Positions 1 through 8,155 of a DNA stretch of 18,659 bases are shown one piece after another (the first letter of the stretch is position 1; each line of letters starts with the position of its first letter). A program made the translations under genes and the position numbers. The DNA lies in contig MEWF01000019.1 in NCBI GenBank assembly GCA_001773255.1, positions 31,180 to 49,838 of the forward strand. Direction: 5' to 3'. The notes below the pieces were generated by a model. That model did no database searches, was not told the DNA's origin, and saw only the letters and a list, made by a program, of their open reading frames with translations. Source of the stretch: a candidate division WWE3 bacterium RIFOXYC2_FULL_42_13 (GTDB lineage Bacteria > Patescibacteriota > WWE3 > UBA101185 > UBA10185).

Positions 1-625
1 AAAGGTCGGCTACAAAACTTTCAAGCTGGTCGGCCGTAACTTCTTTGTTGCTGACGCCACTGTAGAATATTCCATTAAGTTCGGACAAGGCCATAGCGTG
101 ACTTCCATCCACACGGCATATGAATACCGCCGGATCATTGGTTCCCACGTACTTCGGCATTAAGATAAGCCACGGAACGACATTTTTGAGTGAAATACCT
201 ACGACAGTAGCCAGTTCCAGCAAGTTGTCCATGTATGGTTTTCTCACACCGATGAACTGATACAGAAACGGGGCGATTTTCTGATACGAAAAATAAAGGT
301 CGTCTAAAGGTGCATCAGTGATCTTGGCTTTCATATCGTTTAGCAATTGTTCCTGCTTGTCGCCATCGCGCTTGTTTACCATTATAAATCTTAAGATCGT
401 GTCCTCCGGCTCAGTTATAACGGTAAGTTCTAATTTTGCGGGAGAGATCTTTGTTAACTGAGCAATACCGTTTTTAACTTCATCAGCATAACGTTGGGTA
501 TCTAATATTTTTGTATCTGAAACAACATCTTCGGTCAACTTAGCGGAATATGTTTTTAAACCTTCTTTACCGATATATGTGAGTCTGAGGATATTGTTAT
601 TAAGTGACAGGTAAACATCTTGCAT
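1..625 (-). CDS. PilM-like (actin-fold) protein, 3' end cut by window edge
   Basis: Reading from the ATG at 625 gives 208 uninterrupted codons that run off the left edge. The protein starts MQDVYLSLNNNILRLTYIG. An N-terminal strand-turn-strand is followed by an acidic linker (around DTQRYADEVKNGIAQL) and a strand-rich stretch (LELTVITEPEDTILRFIMV). That order resembles the N-terminal subdomain of PilM/FtsA-type actin-fold proteins of type IV pilus systems. This is a pattern impression, not a motif match, because the nucleotide-binding motifs would lie mostly outside the window. No signal peptide or membrane segment is visible. It follows ileS with a 19-base gap and is probably co-transcribed, although an extended -10 box lies 7 bases before its ATG. 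No Shine-Dalgarno is present. It could equally be an unrelated hypothetical protein. Confidence 0.7.
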   Translation of the reverse strand, partial: MQDVYLSLNNNILRLTYIGKEGLKTYSAKLTEDVVSDTKILDTQRYADEVKNGIAQLTKISPAKLELTVITEPEDTILRFIMVNKRDGDKQEQLLNDMKAKITDAPLDDLYFSYQKIAPFLYQFIGVRKPYMDNLLELATVVGISLKNVVPWLILMPKYVGTNDPAVFICRVDGSHAMALSELNGIFYSGVSNKEVTADQLESFVADL

Positions 626-632
626 ATCTATA

Positions 633-641
633 ACTATAACA
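633..641 (-). promoter_or_regulatory. Extended -10 box before the PilM-like gene
   Basis: The minus strand reads TGT-TATAGT, then 7 bases (TATAGAT), then ATG. TGnTATAGT is a good extended -10 element. At this spacing transcription would begin at or next to the A of the start codon, giving a leaderless mRNA. No clear -35 or Shine-Dalgarno is seen. The element sits in the 19-base gap after ileS and overlaps its stop region. Confidence 0.4.
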
Positions 642-644
642 CAA

Positions 645-3518
645 TTAGTTAACTTTTCGGACCGTAAAATCCGGTCCGGCCGTAAGATTTGAAGCCTGTA
701 TTTTTTTAGATATCTCTTCTCCGTAAAGTTCGATGACTTTTGCTGTATCCGGGTCCGAAGGATATGTAATTTCGATAATGTCTCCGACTTTTAACCCGGC
801 TTCTTTTCTCATTTCCTGTATTTTTCTGACAAAATCCCTGGACAGCCCTTCGTATTTCAACTCATCGGTAATATTTGTATCCAGCCCTACATTAATATTA
901 TTGAAGGACACCGAAGCGTACGCTGCCGGCACCTCGGTCACGTACTGAATCTCCTTAACATTGAGTTCATCCAGTATCAGCACGGAAAGTTCCTGAGGGA
1001 CTTTATCAACGCCCGAGGCCGCAACGGAGGAAAGCGGCTGACGTACCGAGATCTTCTTCTCGCTCCGTATCGAAAGACCGTATGAAACCAAATCCCTGAC
1101 CTTCTTCATATTCTCCAGCAAACCTTGGTTTGACAATATAAAGTCGTTGTCGTATCCGGGGAATTGCTCGAGATGAACTGATTCCGGGGTGTCCCCAACC
1201 GAAAATACCCTGAGGATTCTGTAAATATTTTCGGACATGAAAGGAATTACGGGAGCAGATGCCCTGGAAAATTCAAACAGTACTGTATATAGAGTACTTA
1301 ACGCACCTTTATCTCCGGCTGATATTCTGTCGCGGGACCTTCTAACATACCATCTTGAAAGATCGTCCACGAATTCTTCCACTGCCCGCACTGCCACAGG
1401 AACACGATACTCTTCCATACCGGTCGAGATTGTTTTTATTACCTCGTGCAAACGTGCGGTTATCCAGGTATCCAAAATGTGTTCCGGTTTTGTAACTTCC
1501 GAATTTTTCCAATTAAAGACCGCTGCGTACATCTGAAAATACTTTAGGGAGTTCCAAAGAGGGTTCAGAACATTACGTAATTTTGTCCTTAACTCCGATT
1601 CTTCGAAGTTTGCATTGTCCCCTATCATAAGTGGTGAACCCATTAAGTAAAGTCTGAGCGCATCCCCACCATAATCCTGAAGTACCTGACGGGGATCCGT
1701 GTAATTGTTAAATGTCTTGCTCATTTTTCTTCCGTCGGATCCTGCCATTACTCCGGTGGAAATTACATTTTTGAAAGAATTTGAATCAAACACCGCCGTC
1801 GAGAGTATGTGCATCACATTGAACCACGCCCTAACCTGAGCAATGTACTCGACAATGTAATCACCCGGATAGTTGGTCTCGAATTTTTCCTTGTTCTCGA
1901 ACGGATAGTGTATCTGAGCCCACGGCATCGATCCGGCCTCGAGCCAGGAGTCCAGCACTTCTAAACGGCGCTTATATTCCTTGCCGTCCTTTTTGATAAT
2001 TATTTTGTCGATATAGGGCCGGTGTAGATCCTCAACTTTCTGACCGGAAAGCTCTTCGATTTCTTTCACCGAAGAGACTACTATCCTGTCTCCATCTTCC
2101 GATTCCCAAACCGGCATTGGTGTTGCCCAATACCTGTTTCTGGAGATACACCAGTCGGGCTGTTGTTGAATATTCTGTCCGAACCTTCCGTGTTTCAGAT
2201 GTTCGGGTATCCAATTTATTCTCTCGTTAAGTTCGGTCATCCTGGGTTTGAGAGAATTCACATCGATAAACCAGCTTTGCTGAGCCCTCTGTATAAGTAA
2301 GGTATCGCATCTATCGTGATACGGAAATCTGTGCACAATCTTTTCGCTTTTAAATAGCAGGTTCGCTGTAATCATGTCGTTTATGAGTAATGGGTCGGCG
2401 TCTTTATAAAAAACTCCTGTATATGGATTTTCTTGTTCCGTGCCGGGTAAAAACTTTCCCTCGTCATCTATCGTCAGCATAAGAGTCAGACCAAAGTGTT
2501 TTCCCATTTCGGAGTCGATCTCTCCGAAACCCGGAGCACTGTGAACTATGCCGGTGCCTTCTTCCATGCTTACCATTCCTTCGTAATGATATATTTCAAA
2601 CTCACCTTCTTTTGATGAATAAAATCTGAACGGAGGCTCGTATTTTAAACCTACCAGGTCCGCGCCTTTTATTTTTTTAAGTACTTTAAATTCCCGGCCT
2701 GAGAAAACGTTGTCGTTACGGGCTTCCGCGGTAATATAACGGGAACCGTCACTCTCAACAAGAGTGTAGTCGGCGTCTTTGTCCACGACCAAGGCGCGGT
2801 TGGATGGGATTGTCCAGGGAGTTGTTGTCCACGCTAAAGCAAACGCATTTTTAAATTCACCGTCTGTTCTTATTTTAAATTTAACCGTAATAGCGGGATC
2901 CTCCACATCTTTGTAAGAATTGTCCATCGCGATCTCGAAGTTTGATACCGGGGTTCCACATTTCGTGCAGTACAGAGATGTGCGGATTCCTTCGTACACA
3001 AGTCCTTTGTCGTAAAGCTGTTTGAAAGTCCACATTACGGACTCCATATAGTTTTGATCGGTCGTTCTGTACGCGTTTTTAATATCCACCCAGCGTCCGA
3101 TCTTGTTCACGTACCAGTCCCACTCGGCCGAGGTTTCGCGGGTGTAGTTGTAGCACTCCTGCGTGAACCTTTCCAAACCGAATTTTTCGATATCGCGTCT
3201 GTTCTTAATCCCGAACTTTTTCTGTACTTTATTTTCTACAGTTAAACCATGCGCATCCCAGCCCCAGACCCTCTCAACTCTTTTGCCTTTCATAGTCCAG
3301 TATCGGGGCACAATGTCCTTGGCTATAGAACCAAGAAGATGACCGTAATGCGGAAGCCCGGAGATAAAAGGGGGTCCGTCGTAAAACACATATAAGTTTT
3401 CTTTGGGATTTTTTTCTACCGATCTTTCAAATATCTTATTTTCAAGCCAGTAGCTCAAAGTTTCCTCCTCCATCTGGGGAATTGTTATATTTTGATTTGA
3501 GTTCTCTTTTTTATCCAT
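645..3518 (-). CDS. ileS: Isoleucyl-tRNA synthetase, type 2 (eukaryote/archaea-like)
   Basis: Charges tRNA-Ile with isoleucine in the cytoplasm (class I synthetase, 957 aa). The class I signature is HYGH at residues 57-60 and the second signature is KMSKT at 598-602. The CP1 editing domain shows the Thr-rich WTTTPWTIPSN motif (230-240) and GTGIVHSAPGFGEID (321-335), with the editing Asp kept at 335. WCISRNRYWATPMPVW (456-471) and the SMPWAQ motif (530-535) match the eukaryotic/archaeal IleRS2 type rather than bacterial IleRS1, as does HYGH in place of HMGH. The C-terminal anticodon-binding region is present, but the protein is shorter than usual for IleRS2, which is typically over 1000 aa. 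Odd points are the conserved QTRGWF region, here QVRAWF (561-566), and KMSKT in place of KMSKR/S. It lies 17 bases after the small membrane ORF and has no Shine-Dalgarno. Identity is certain; the type 2 assignment rests on motifs. Confidence 0.97.
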   Translation of the reverse strand: MDKKENSNQNITIPQMEEETLSYWLENKIFERSVEKNPKENLYVFYDGPPFISGLPHYGHLLGSIAKDIVPRYWTMKGKRVERVWGWDAHGLTVENKVQKKFGIKNRRDIEKFGLERFTQECYNYTRETSAEWDWYVNKIGRWVDIKNAYRTTDQNYMESVMWTFKQLYDKGLVYEGIRTSLYCTKCGTPVSNFEIAMDNSYKDVEDPAITVKFKIRTDGEFKNAFALAWTTTPWTIPSNRALVVDKDADYTLVESDGSRYITAEARNDNVFSGREFKVLKKIKGADLVGLKYEPPFRFYSSKEGEFEIYHYEGMVSMEEGTGIVHSAPGFGEIDSEMGKHFGLTLMLTIDDEGKFLPGTEQENPYTGVFYKDADPLLINDMITANLLFKSEKIVHRFPYHDRCDTLLIQRAQQSWFIDVNSLKPRMTELNERINWIPEHLKHGRFGQNIQQQPDWCISRNRYWATPMPVWESEDGDRIVVSSVKEIEELSGQKVEDLHRPYIDKIIIKKDGKEYKRRLEVLDSWLEAGSMPWAQIHYPFENKEKFETNYPGDYIVEYIAQVRAWFNVMHILSTAVFDSNSFKNVISTGVMAGSDGRKMSKTFNNYTDPRQVLQDYGGDALRLYLMGSPLMIGDNANFEESELRTKLRNVLNPLWNSLKYFQMYAAVFNWKNSEVTKPEHILDTWITARLHEVIKTISTGMEEYRVPVAVRAVEEFVDDLSRWYVRRSRDRISAGDKGALSTLYTVLFEFSRASAPVIPFMSENIYRILRVFSVGDTPESVHLEQFPGYDNDFILSNQGLLENMKKVRDLVSYGLSIRSEKKISVRQPLSSVAASGVDKVPQELSVLILDELNVKEIQYVTEVPAAYASVSFNNINVGLDTNITDELKYEGLSRDFVRKIQEMRKEAGLKVGDIIEITYPSDPDTAKVIELYGEEISKKIQASNLTAGPDFTVRKVN

Positions 3519-3529
3519 AAAACAAAAGA

Positions 3530-3538
3530 ATTTTATCA
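3530..3538 (-). promoter_or_regulatory. Possible extended -10 box before ileS
   Basis: The minus strand reads TGA-TAAAAT, overlapping the stop codon of the upstream small ORF. Eleven bases then precede the ileS ATG, which would give a leader of about 4-5 bases. TAAAAT differs from the consensus at one position. No -35 is evident. AT richness makes a chance match possible. Confidence 0.28.
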
Positions 3539-3676
3539 GATTTCAACCACTTCTGAAGATTCCTGTTCCGAGAAGAAAACATCGTTCGCGTGCGCCCTGT
3601 AGACTAAAAACCCAACCAAGGCCGTCATTATAAACACGAGCACAATTAGAAAGAATATATAGGTTTTACTTATCAT
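3536..3676 (-). CDS. Small single-pass membrane protein (46 aa), function unknown
   Basis: A 46-codon gene between the adenosyltransferase and ileS. The protein begins MISKTYIFFLIVLVFIMTAL. It has one hydrophobic helix (about residues 5-26), a short basic/polar turn (YRAHAN) and an acidic tail rich in Glu and Ser. Its ATG overlaps the TGA of the upstream pduO-type gene in an ATGA arrangement. A strong Shine-Dalgarno, GGAGG, lies 5 bases before the ATG at plus-strand 3682-3686. That combination of overlap and good ribosome site is the main evidence that it is real. I do not recognise the family. The helix could be a membrane anchor or an uncleaved signal. It may have no functional link to cobalamin or to ileS. 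Confidence 0.7.
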   Translation of the reverse strand: MISKTYIFFLIVLVFIMTALVGFLVYRAHANDVFFSEQESSEVVEI

Positions 3677-4212
3677 TTAAGCCTCCAAAGTTTTTCTTCT
3701 TTACCAAGTTTCATATTCACATACCGTGCCAAAACGAACAGCAGGTCAGACAGTCTATTTATATAAGGCAGAAGAAATTTCAGGGAGTTCTTTCCGGTAT
3801 AAGCCACAAGATTTCTCTCTAAAGCACGGGCCTTTACCCTCGCCAGATGCATGTGGGACGCGGCTTCTGATCCTCCGGGTAGTATAAAAGCTTTTAAAGG
3901 GGGTAGTTTTGCCGAGTACGCGTCTATTCTGTCCTCCAAGTCCTTCACTTTTTCAGCCCACTCCGCTTTATCTGCGGAAGAAACCTTAAGCCCGGCGACA
4001 TAAGAGCCTATGAGAAATATATCTTCCTGGATTGATAACAATAACGTAGTTTCGCGGGATTTTTTGAGCGTCACCAAAGCACAGCCAAGTGTGGCGTTTA
4101 CCTCGTCGACAAGCCCCAAGATCTCAAAAACAGGCCTCGATTTGGGCATACGTCTTGTGGAACCGAGTAAAGCAGAAGTTCCGGTGTCACCTTCCTTTGT
4201 ATAAAGCTTCAT
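3673..4212 (-). CDS. PduO-type cob(I)alamin adenosyltransferase
   Basis: Transfers the adenosyl group of ATP to cob(I)alamin to make adenosylcobalamin (cytoplasmic, trimeric family). The 179-aa protein starts MKLYTKEGDTGTSALLG, where KEGDTGT (6-12) is the N-terminal ATP-binding motif. Further family motifs are GLVDEVNATLG (33-43), LPGGS (111-115) followed by the His/Arg-rich helix MHLARVKARALER (121-133), and YINRLSDLLFVLAR (150-163). These match the PduO/MMAB/CobO-2 fold, not the unrelated CobA type. The ATG at 4212 was chosen because the family's N-terminus begins there; an in-frame extension upstream would run into nrdJ and adds residues unlike the family. It lies 16 bases after nrdJ, whose product needs this cofactor. 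Its stop overlaps the start of the next small ORF. Confidence 0.95.
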   Translation of the reverse strand: MKLYTKEGDTGTSALLGSTRRMPKSRPVFEILGLVDEVNATLGCALVTLKKSRETTLLLSIQEDIFLIGSYVAGLKVSSADKAEWAEKVKDLEDRIDAYSAKLPPLKAFILPGGSEAASHMHLARVKARALERNLVAYTGKNSLKFLLPYINRLSDLLFVLARYVNMKLGKEEKLWRLK

Positions 4213-4219
4213 ATAGAAG

Positions 4220-4228
4220 ATGATACCA
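4220..4228 (-). promoter_or_regulatory. Extended -10 box before the adenosyltransferase
   Basis: The minus strand reads TGG-TATCAT, then 7 bases, then the ATG at 4212. The element fits exactly into the 16-base gap after the nrdJ stop codon. No Shine-Dalgarno is present. It predicts an internal, leaderless transcript in addition to read-through from nrdJ. Confidence 0.35.
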
Positions 4229-6742
4229 CTAACACCTGCTAAATCCGCACTGGTAGCACTTCGCGCACCCCTCCTCCAGCACAAGAGTGTAATTCCCGCA
4301 TTCCGGGCACATATCCGTATTGGAAAATGAGTGGGGGAGTGAGGTTTTTTCTTCATCCCGAGCTTCTGTTACCTCGGTTGATTCGGCACTCTCTTCAGGG
4401 TTTTTGGTTCCGTTTTCCTTTACGGTAAAACCAAATTCTTCGGCTAAAACCTTGGCGACAGCGTCGGGTAAGGAACTTACCCTGTTTTTACCGAAACCTA
4501 TGGATTTTGAGCCGCCGATTCCCGCCAACTGAACTATTATTTCTCTAACTACCTCAAGGCTGTACTGAGGCATACGGAGCCATCCGGACAATAATCTGCC
4601 CAGACCTTCGGCTAACGCCGCGACATCACTGCCGGCTTTTCCCACATTCAGGAACACCTCCAACGGTCTGCCTTCCATGTTTTTATTTATTGTTATAAAC
4701 GCCTTGCCCTGCGGAGTTATCATCTTGTACGTCGATCCACTTAGCTTATAGCCACGCCTTATCGTCACCTCTTCGGACGGCCTGTCCTTATCTGTTAAAA
4801 GAATCTCTTTATTAACAAATCCGGCCGTTTCTTTGCCCTCTTTCTGTTCTTTTGTGGACTTAGTTTCAAGTACTACTTCCTGTCTACTACCCGTTACATA
4901 AACAGTGAGACCCTTGCATCCTGTTTCCCAGCCCATCATATAAACCTTGGCTACGTCCTCTTTGGTTGCCCCCTCGGGGAAGTTGCAGGTCTTTGAGATA
5001 GAATTGTCAACAAATGCCTGGATAGCCGCTTGGGTCATTATGTGCTCTTCCGGCGTGACTTCCGCAGAAACGACAAATGTATTTCTTACGTTCTCGGGTA
5101 ATTCGAGTATGTTTTTGCAGGTTCCGGACTCGATTACCTTATCAATTATGGCTTTTCTGACTTCTTCAGATAAATTCAAGTTGTCGAGAGCCTTTTGGAA
5201 GAACGGACTAACATAAGCTAAGGTCATTTTTCCTTCATTTCCCGCGGACTGGTAAACATTTCTATAGTAGGCAAGGGCGAAAACAGGCTCACACCCGTAG
5301 CCCTCCACACCCGCAACCGTAGATATCGTGCCGGTCGGAGCGATAGTTGCCTGAGCCCCGTTTCTTATACCGTAAGTTTTTATGCCCTCAACAATAGACG
5401 GCCAATCGAGCCAGGGTCTCCCGAAGTTCCTTTTGTACTCTTTGAGTGGCTTGGGCGGTGTCCATTTTAGATTCTCAGGATCGTATATGCTTCCGCGAAT
5501 CTTTCTGAACGAGCCTCTTTCTTTTGCCAGCTCAACCGACGTTTTCATAGAAAAATATCTGATGAACTCTGAGACCTGTGCCGCAAATTCCTGGCCTTCC
5601 TCACTTCCATACCTTATGCCCAAAGAGTACATGACATCAGCCAAAGCCATGAAACCTAAGCCTATCCTTCTGACATCCATGGCCGCTTCTTTTATTTCGG
5701 GTACAGCAGGAATATATTTGTTGGCTTCTACTACGTTATCCAAAAAACGGGTTGCTGAAACTACACTTTTTCTTAGTTCTTCCCAGTCAAGCTTTCCGTC
5801 AAAAGTTAAATGTTCGGCCAGGTTTATTGAACCCAGACAACAGTTCTCATACGGCCCCAGCCACTGTTCTCCGCAGGGATTGGTGGCCTCCAATTGATAC
5901 AAATGGGGTACAGGATTCTCTTTGTTCGCGGTGTCGATAAATAGAACACCGGGTTCACCATTTCTGTGTGCGCTGTCTACTATCTGATCAAATATTTCCC
6001 TTGCCCTTGGGGATTCCGTAACCTTCAGTGTATGAGGATCGATCAGATCGTAAGTGGTATCGTTCTTTACGGCCTCCATAAATCTATCGGTAATAGCAAC
6101 AGACAAATTGAAGTTCGCGACGTTACCTTCCACCGATTTACACGCGATAAATTCTCTTATATCCGGGTGATCGATACGCAAAACTCCCATGTTTGCCCCG
6201 CGTCTTACACCTCCCTGAGCTATTTCACCAAAAGCCGCGTCGTATACTTTTAAAAATCCTACCGGTCCCGTAGCTATTCCATTACTTGCAGCGACCCTGG
6301 AACCCTTTGGTCTCAAGCGTGAGAATGAAAATCCGTTTCCTCCCCCACTCTGCTGTATCAAGGATGCAACACGGAGCGTAGAAAAAATTCCATCTTTTTC
6401 TTTACCGAGATCATCTGATATGGGTAACACAAAACAGGCGGCCAACTGACCGAGAGGCGTACCGGCACCTGTAAATGTCGGAGAGTTCGGAAAGAATTTT
6501 TTCGAAGATAGTAAATTGTAAAATTCTGTGCGCGATCTTTCGGCATCGGTGTAAGGTCTGTCGGGCGCCGCCATTACGTCCGCGATGCGCTCGAACATCC
6601 TTTCAGGCGTTTCCGAAACATCACCATTGGCGTCCCTTCGAAGATATCTCTTCTCAAGAATTTTTCTTGCGTTTTCGGAAAAATCTATAGACGTATTCCT
6701 GGAAAAAACCGACTCATCCTCACGGTAGAGAAAACTGCTCAT
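4229..6742 (-). CDS. nrdJ: Adenosylcobalamin-dependent (class II) ribonucleotide reductase
   Basis: Reduces ribonucleotides to deoxyribonucleotides using adenosylcobalamin as radical generator, so it needs neither oxygen nor a second subunit. The 837-aa protein has the expected catalytic residues. Cys103 in AACFVLP and Cys301 would form the redox pair. Cys290 in NPCGE (288-292) would be the thiyl radical site, with Glu292; the 11-residue spacing between Cys290 and Cys301 is that of the Thermotoga enzyme. The substrate-binding loop PTGTIS is at 469-474. A TSCPD-type domain occupies about 660-770. A linker rich in Glu, Ser and Thr leads to a Cys-rich tail with CPEC (812-815), C826, C829, C832 and the C-terminal C837. 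This tail probably holds a zinc ribbon and the cysteines that re-reduce the active site. No ATP-cone is seen at the N-terminus. It is followed by its cofactor-making enzyme and preceded by a structured leader with no Shine-Dalgarno. Confidence 0.97.
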   Translation of the reverse strand: MSSFLYREDESVFSRNTSIDFSENARKILEKRYLRRDANGDVSETPERMFERIADVMAAPDRPYTDAERSRTEFYNLLSSKKFFPNSPTFTGAGTPLGQLAACFVLPISDDLGKEKDGIFSTLRVASLIQQSGGGNGFSFSRLRPKGSRVAASNGIATGPVGFLKVYDAAFGEIAQGGVRRGANMGVLRIDHPDIREFIACKSVEGNVANFNLSVAITDRFMEAVKNDTTYDLIDPHTLKVTESPRAREIFDQIVDSAHRNGEPGVLFIDTANKENPVPHLYQLEATNPCGEQWLGPYENCCLGSINLAEHLTFDGKLDWEELRKSVVSATRFLDNVVEANKYIPAVPEIKEAAMDVRRIGLGFMALADVMYSLGIRYGSEEGQEFAAQVSEFIRYFSMKTSVELAKERGSFRKIRGSIYDPENLKWTPPKPLKEYKRNFGRPWLDWPSIVEGIKTYGIRNGAQATIAPTGTISTVAGVEGYGCEPVFALAYYRNVYQSAGNEGKMTLAYVSPFFQKALDNLNLSEEVRKAIIDKVIESGTCKNILELPENVRNTFVVSAEVTPEEHIMTQAAIQAFVDNSISKTCNFPEGATKEDVAKVYMMGWETGCKGLTVYVTGSRQEVVLETKSTKEQKEGKETAGFVNKEILLTDKDRPSEEVTIRRGYKLSGSTYKMITPQGKAFITINKNMEGRPLEVFLNVGKAGSDVAALAEGLGRLLSGWLRMPQYSLEVVREIIVQLAGIGGSKSIGFGKNRVSSLPDAVAKVLAEEFGFTVKENGTKNPEESAESTEVTEARDEEKTSLPHSFSNTDMCPECGNYTLVLEEGCAKCYQCGFSRC

Positions 6743-6765
6743 AAGTTTATTTTTATCTCACGAGC

Positions 6766-6800
6766 CGGCAATCTCTCACTGCCTTGACCAAAGATTGCCG
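6766..6800 (-). promoter_or_regulatory. Hairpin in the nrdJ 5' leader
   Basis: CGGCAATCT and AGATTGCCG form a perfect 9-bp stem around a 17-base loop, ending about 23 bases before the nrdJ ATG. The plus-strand hexamer CACGAG occurs as a direct repeat on both sides (6759-6764 and 6804-6809). There is no T-run after the stem in the minus-strand direction, so it is not a simple terminator. It could be an operator or a leader RNA element. No cobalamin-riboswitch B12-box was recognised. Confidence 0.45.
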
Positions 6801-6822
6801 AAACACGAGAAGTCTATTCAAA

Positions 6823-6850
6823 TAAATACAAAGTAATTAAATCAAATCAA
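6823..6850 (-). promoter_or_regulatory. Candidate nrdJ promoter
   Basis: On the minus strand TTGATT (6850-6845) is separated by 16 bases from TATTTA (6828-6823). This would start transcription just before the leader hairpin. The region is very AT-rich and the -10 match is mediocre, so this is only a candidate. Confidence 0.25.
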
Positions 6851-6961
6851 AAAATCAGTCTTGATACAAGGAATGTCCGTTGCAATATCCGGAAAATATG
6901 TTGCTACGGCGCGGTGGGTAAATTTTGTTTCGTTGCGGTTGCAGGATATTCACGTTTTAAA

Positions 6962-8149
6962 TTATTTCTGTCTCAGAAAAGTAGGAATATCGAAACCTGT
7001 ACCGTAATCTTCATCTTCGGCATCATCAGGTTTCCACATTTCGGAAGGAAGTTTCGGTTGCTTTTTCTCTTCGGGGGGACTTTCCATCTTGGGCTCACGG
7101 TGAATATTTTGCTGAAGAGGTATTTCCGGTTTTTCTTTTTTCTGCACCTGGCCATAGTGTTTCTCCACATACCCGGCCATCGAATCATCCTCTTCCGGTA
7201 CTTCGAATCCTGTTGCAATAACTGTTATCTTTAGCTGACCGGTAAGTTCGTCGTCTATCGACGTACCGAATATTATGTCCGCCTCTTCACCCGCTATTCC
7301 CCGGATGATATTTGCCGCCCTATCTACCTCTCTCATTGTAAGATCCGGTCCGCCCGAGATATTAAACAGAATGCCTTTAGCTCCTTCTACTGATTGTTCC
7401 AGCAACGGCGAAGAAATCGCCGCCTTGGCCGCCACTTCAGCTCTGTTTTCACCAGTACCAATACCGATTCCCATCAACGCGGTTCCGGCGTCTTTCATAA
7501 TTGTTTTAACGTCGGCAAAATCAACATTTATTAACCCCGGCATAACGATAAGATCCGAAATTCCCTGGACACCCTGATTTAAAACACTGTCCGACAATCT
7601 AAAGGCTTCTATAATGGACATGTCCTCATCTGCCACCTCTAAAAGTTTTTGGTTTGGGATTGTGATCAAGGCGTCGACTTCTTTTCTAAGCTCCATCATG
7701 CCTCTGTCGGCAGCTCTCATTCTTTGTATACCTTCAAAGTTAAATGGTTTGGTAACAACACCAATAGTAAGGGCGCCCGACTCTTTAGCTATCCTCGCCA
7801 CCGTAGGAGACGCTCCCGTACCGGTTCCGCCACCAAGACCGGCTGTAATAAAAACCATGTTTGCCCCCTCAAGATTACTTTTTATAACATCAATGGACTC
7901 TTCGGCAGCTTTCCGCCCTATTTCAGGATTAGAACCCGCACCCAAACCCTGTGTAAGTTCCTGACCGATGGGTATTTTTATAACTGCCTTATTTATGGAA
8001 AGATCCTGCGCGTCAGTGTTTATGGATATAAATTCAACACCCCTGATCTGATTTGAATCGATCATGGAGTTAATTACATTACCGCCGGCACCTCCGACGC
8101 CGACAACACGTATTTTTGCAAAGCGTTCTATCTCAGGTTTAACTTGCAT
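6962..8149 (-). CDS. ftsZ: Cell division protein FtsZ
   Basis: Tubulin-like GTPase that polymerises into the division ring at mid-cell. The 395-aa protein has the N-terminal Rossmann start KIRVVGVGGAGGNVIN (12-27) and the tubulin signature GGGTGTGAS (106-114). The T7 synergy loop NVDFADVKTIM (208-218) carries Asp210 and Asp213, which complete the GTPase site of the neighbouring subunit. After the GTPase core (to about residue 315) a charged, Pro/Glu/Lys-rich linker leads to the conserved C-terminal peptide DIPTFLRQK (387-395), which in other bacteria binds FtsA. Nothing essential is missing. It is the last gene of the dcw run, 39 bases after ftsA. It has no Shine-Dalgarno, but an extended -10 box lies 6 bases before the ATG and overlaps a palindrome. 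Confidence 0.98.
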   Translation of the reverse strand: MQVKPEIERFAKIRVVGVGGAGGNVINSMIDSNQIRGVEFISINTDAQDLSINKAVIKIPIGQELTQGLGAGSNPEIGRKAAEESIDVIKSNLEGANMVFITAGLGGGTGTGASPTVARIAKESGALTIGVVTKPFNFEGIQRMRAADRGMMELRKEVDALITIPNQKLLEVADEDMSIIEAFRLSDSVLNQGVQGISDLIVMPGLINVDFADVKTIMKDAGTALMGIGIGTGENRAEVAAKAAISSPLLEQSVEGAKGILFNISGGPDLTMREVDRAANIIRGIAGEEADIIFGTSIDDELTGQLKITVIATGFEVPEEDDSMAGYVEKHYGQVQKKEKPEIPLQQNIHREPKMESPPEEKKQPKLPSEMWKPDDAEDEDYGTGFDIPTFLRQK

Positions 8150-8155
8150 TGCAAC

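Larger units (their letters stand above)
6743..6961. other. 219-base spacer between ftsZ and nrdJ
   Basis: This is the only sizeable gap in the minus-strand gene run. I see no gene in it. Next to nrdJ it holds a 9-bp hairpin flanked by CACGAG direct repeats, and further upstream an AT-rich promoter candidate. Near ftsZ, AATATCC (6884-6890) and GGATATT (6944-6950) form an inverted pair about 53 bases apart. No convincing T-tailed terminator follows ftsZ. Confidence 0.6.

Noticed and set aside
4213..4356. 48-codon N-terminal extension of the adenosyltransferase
   Set aside because: It would overlap the conserved Cys-rich C-terminus of nrdJ and adds residues unlike the PduO family, which starts at the MKLYTKEGD segment.
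5382..5897. 171-codon plus-strand open frame opposite nrdJ
   Set aside because: It lies wholly antisense to the conserved nrdJ core, its translation has no recognisable motif, and it lacks a start signal.
6743..6961. Cobalamin riboswitch upstream of nrdJ
   Set aside because: It was expected from the B12-dependent product, but I could find no B12-box or the other conserved core segments, and the spacer is short for the full fold. A covariance-model search would settle it.
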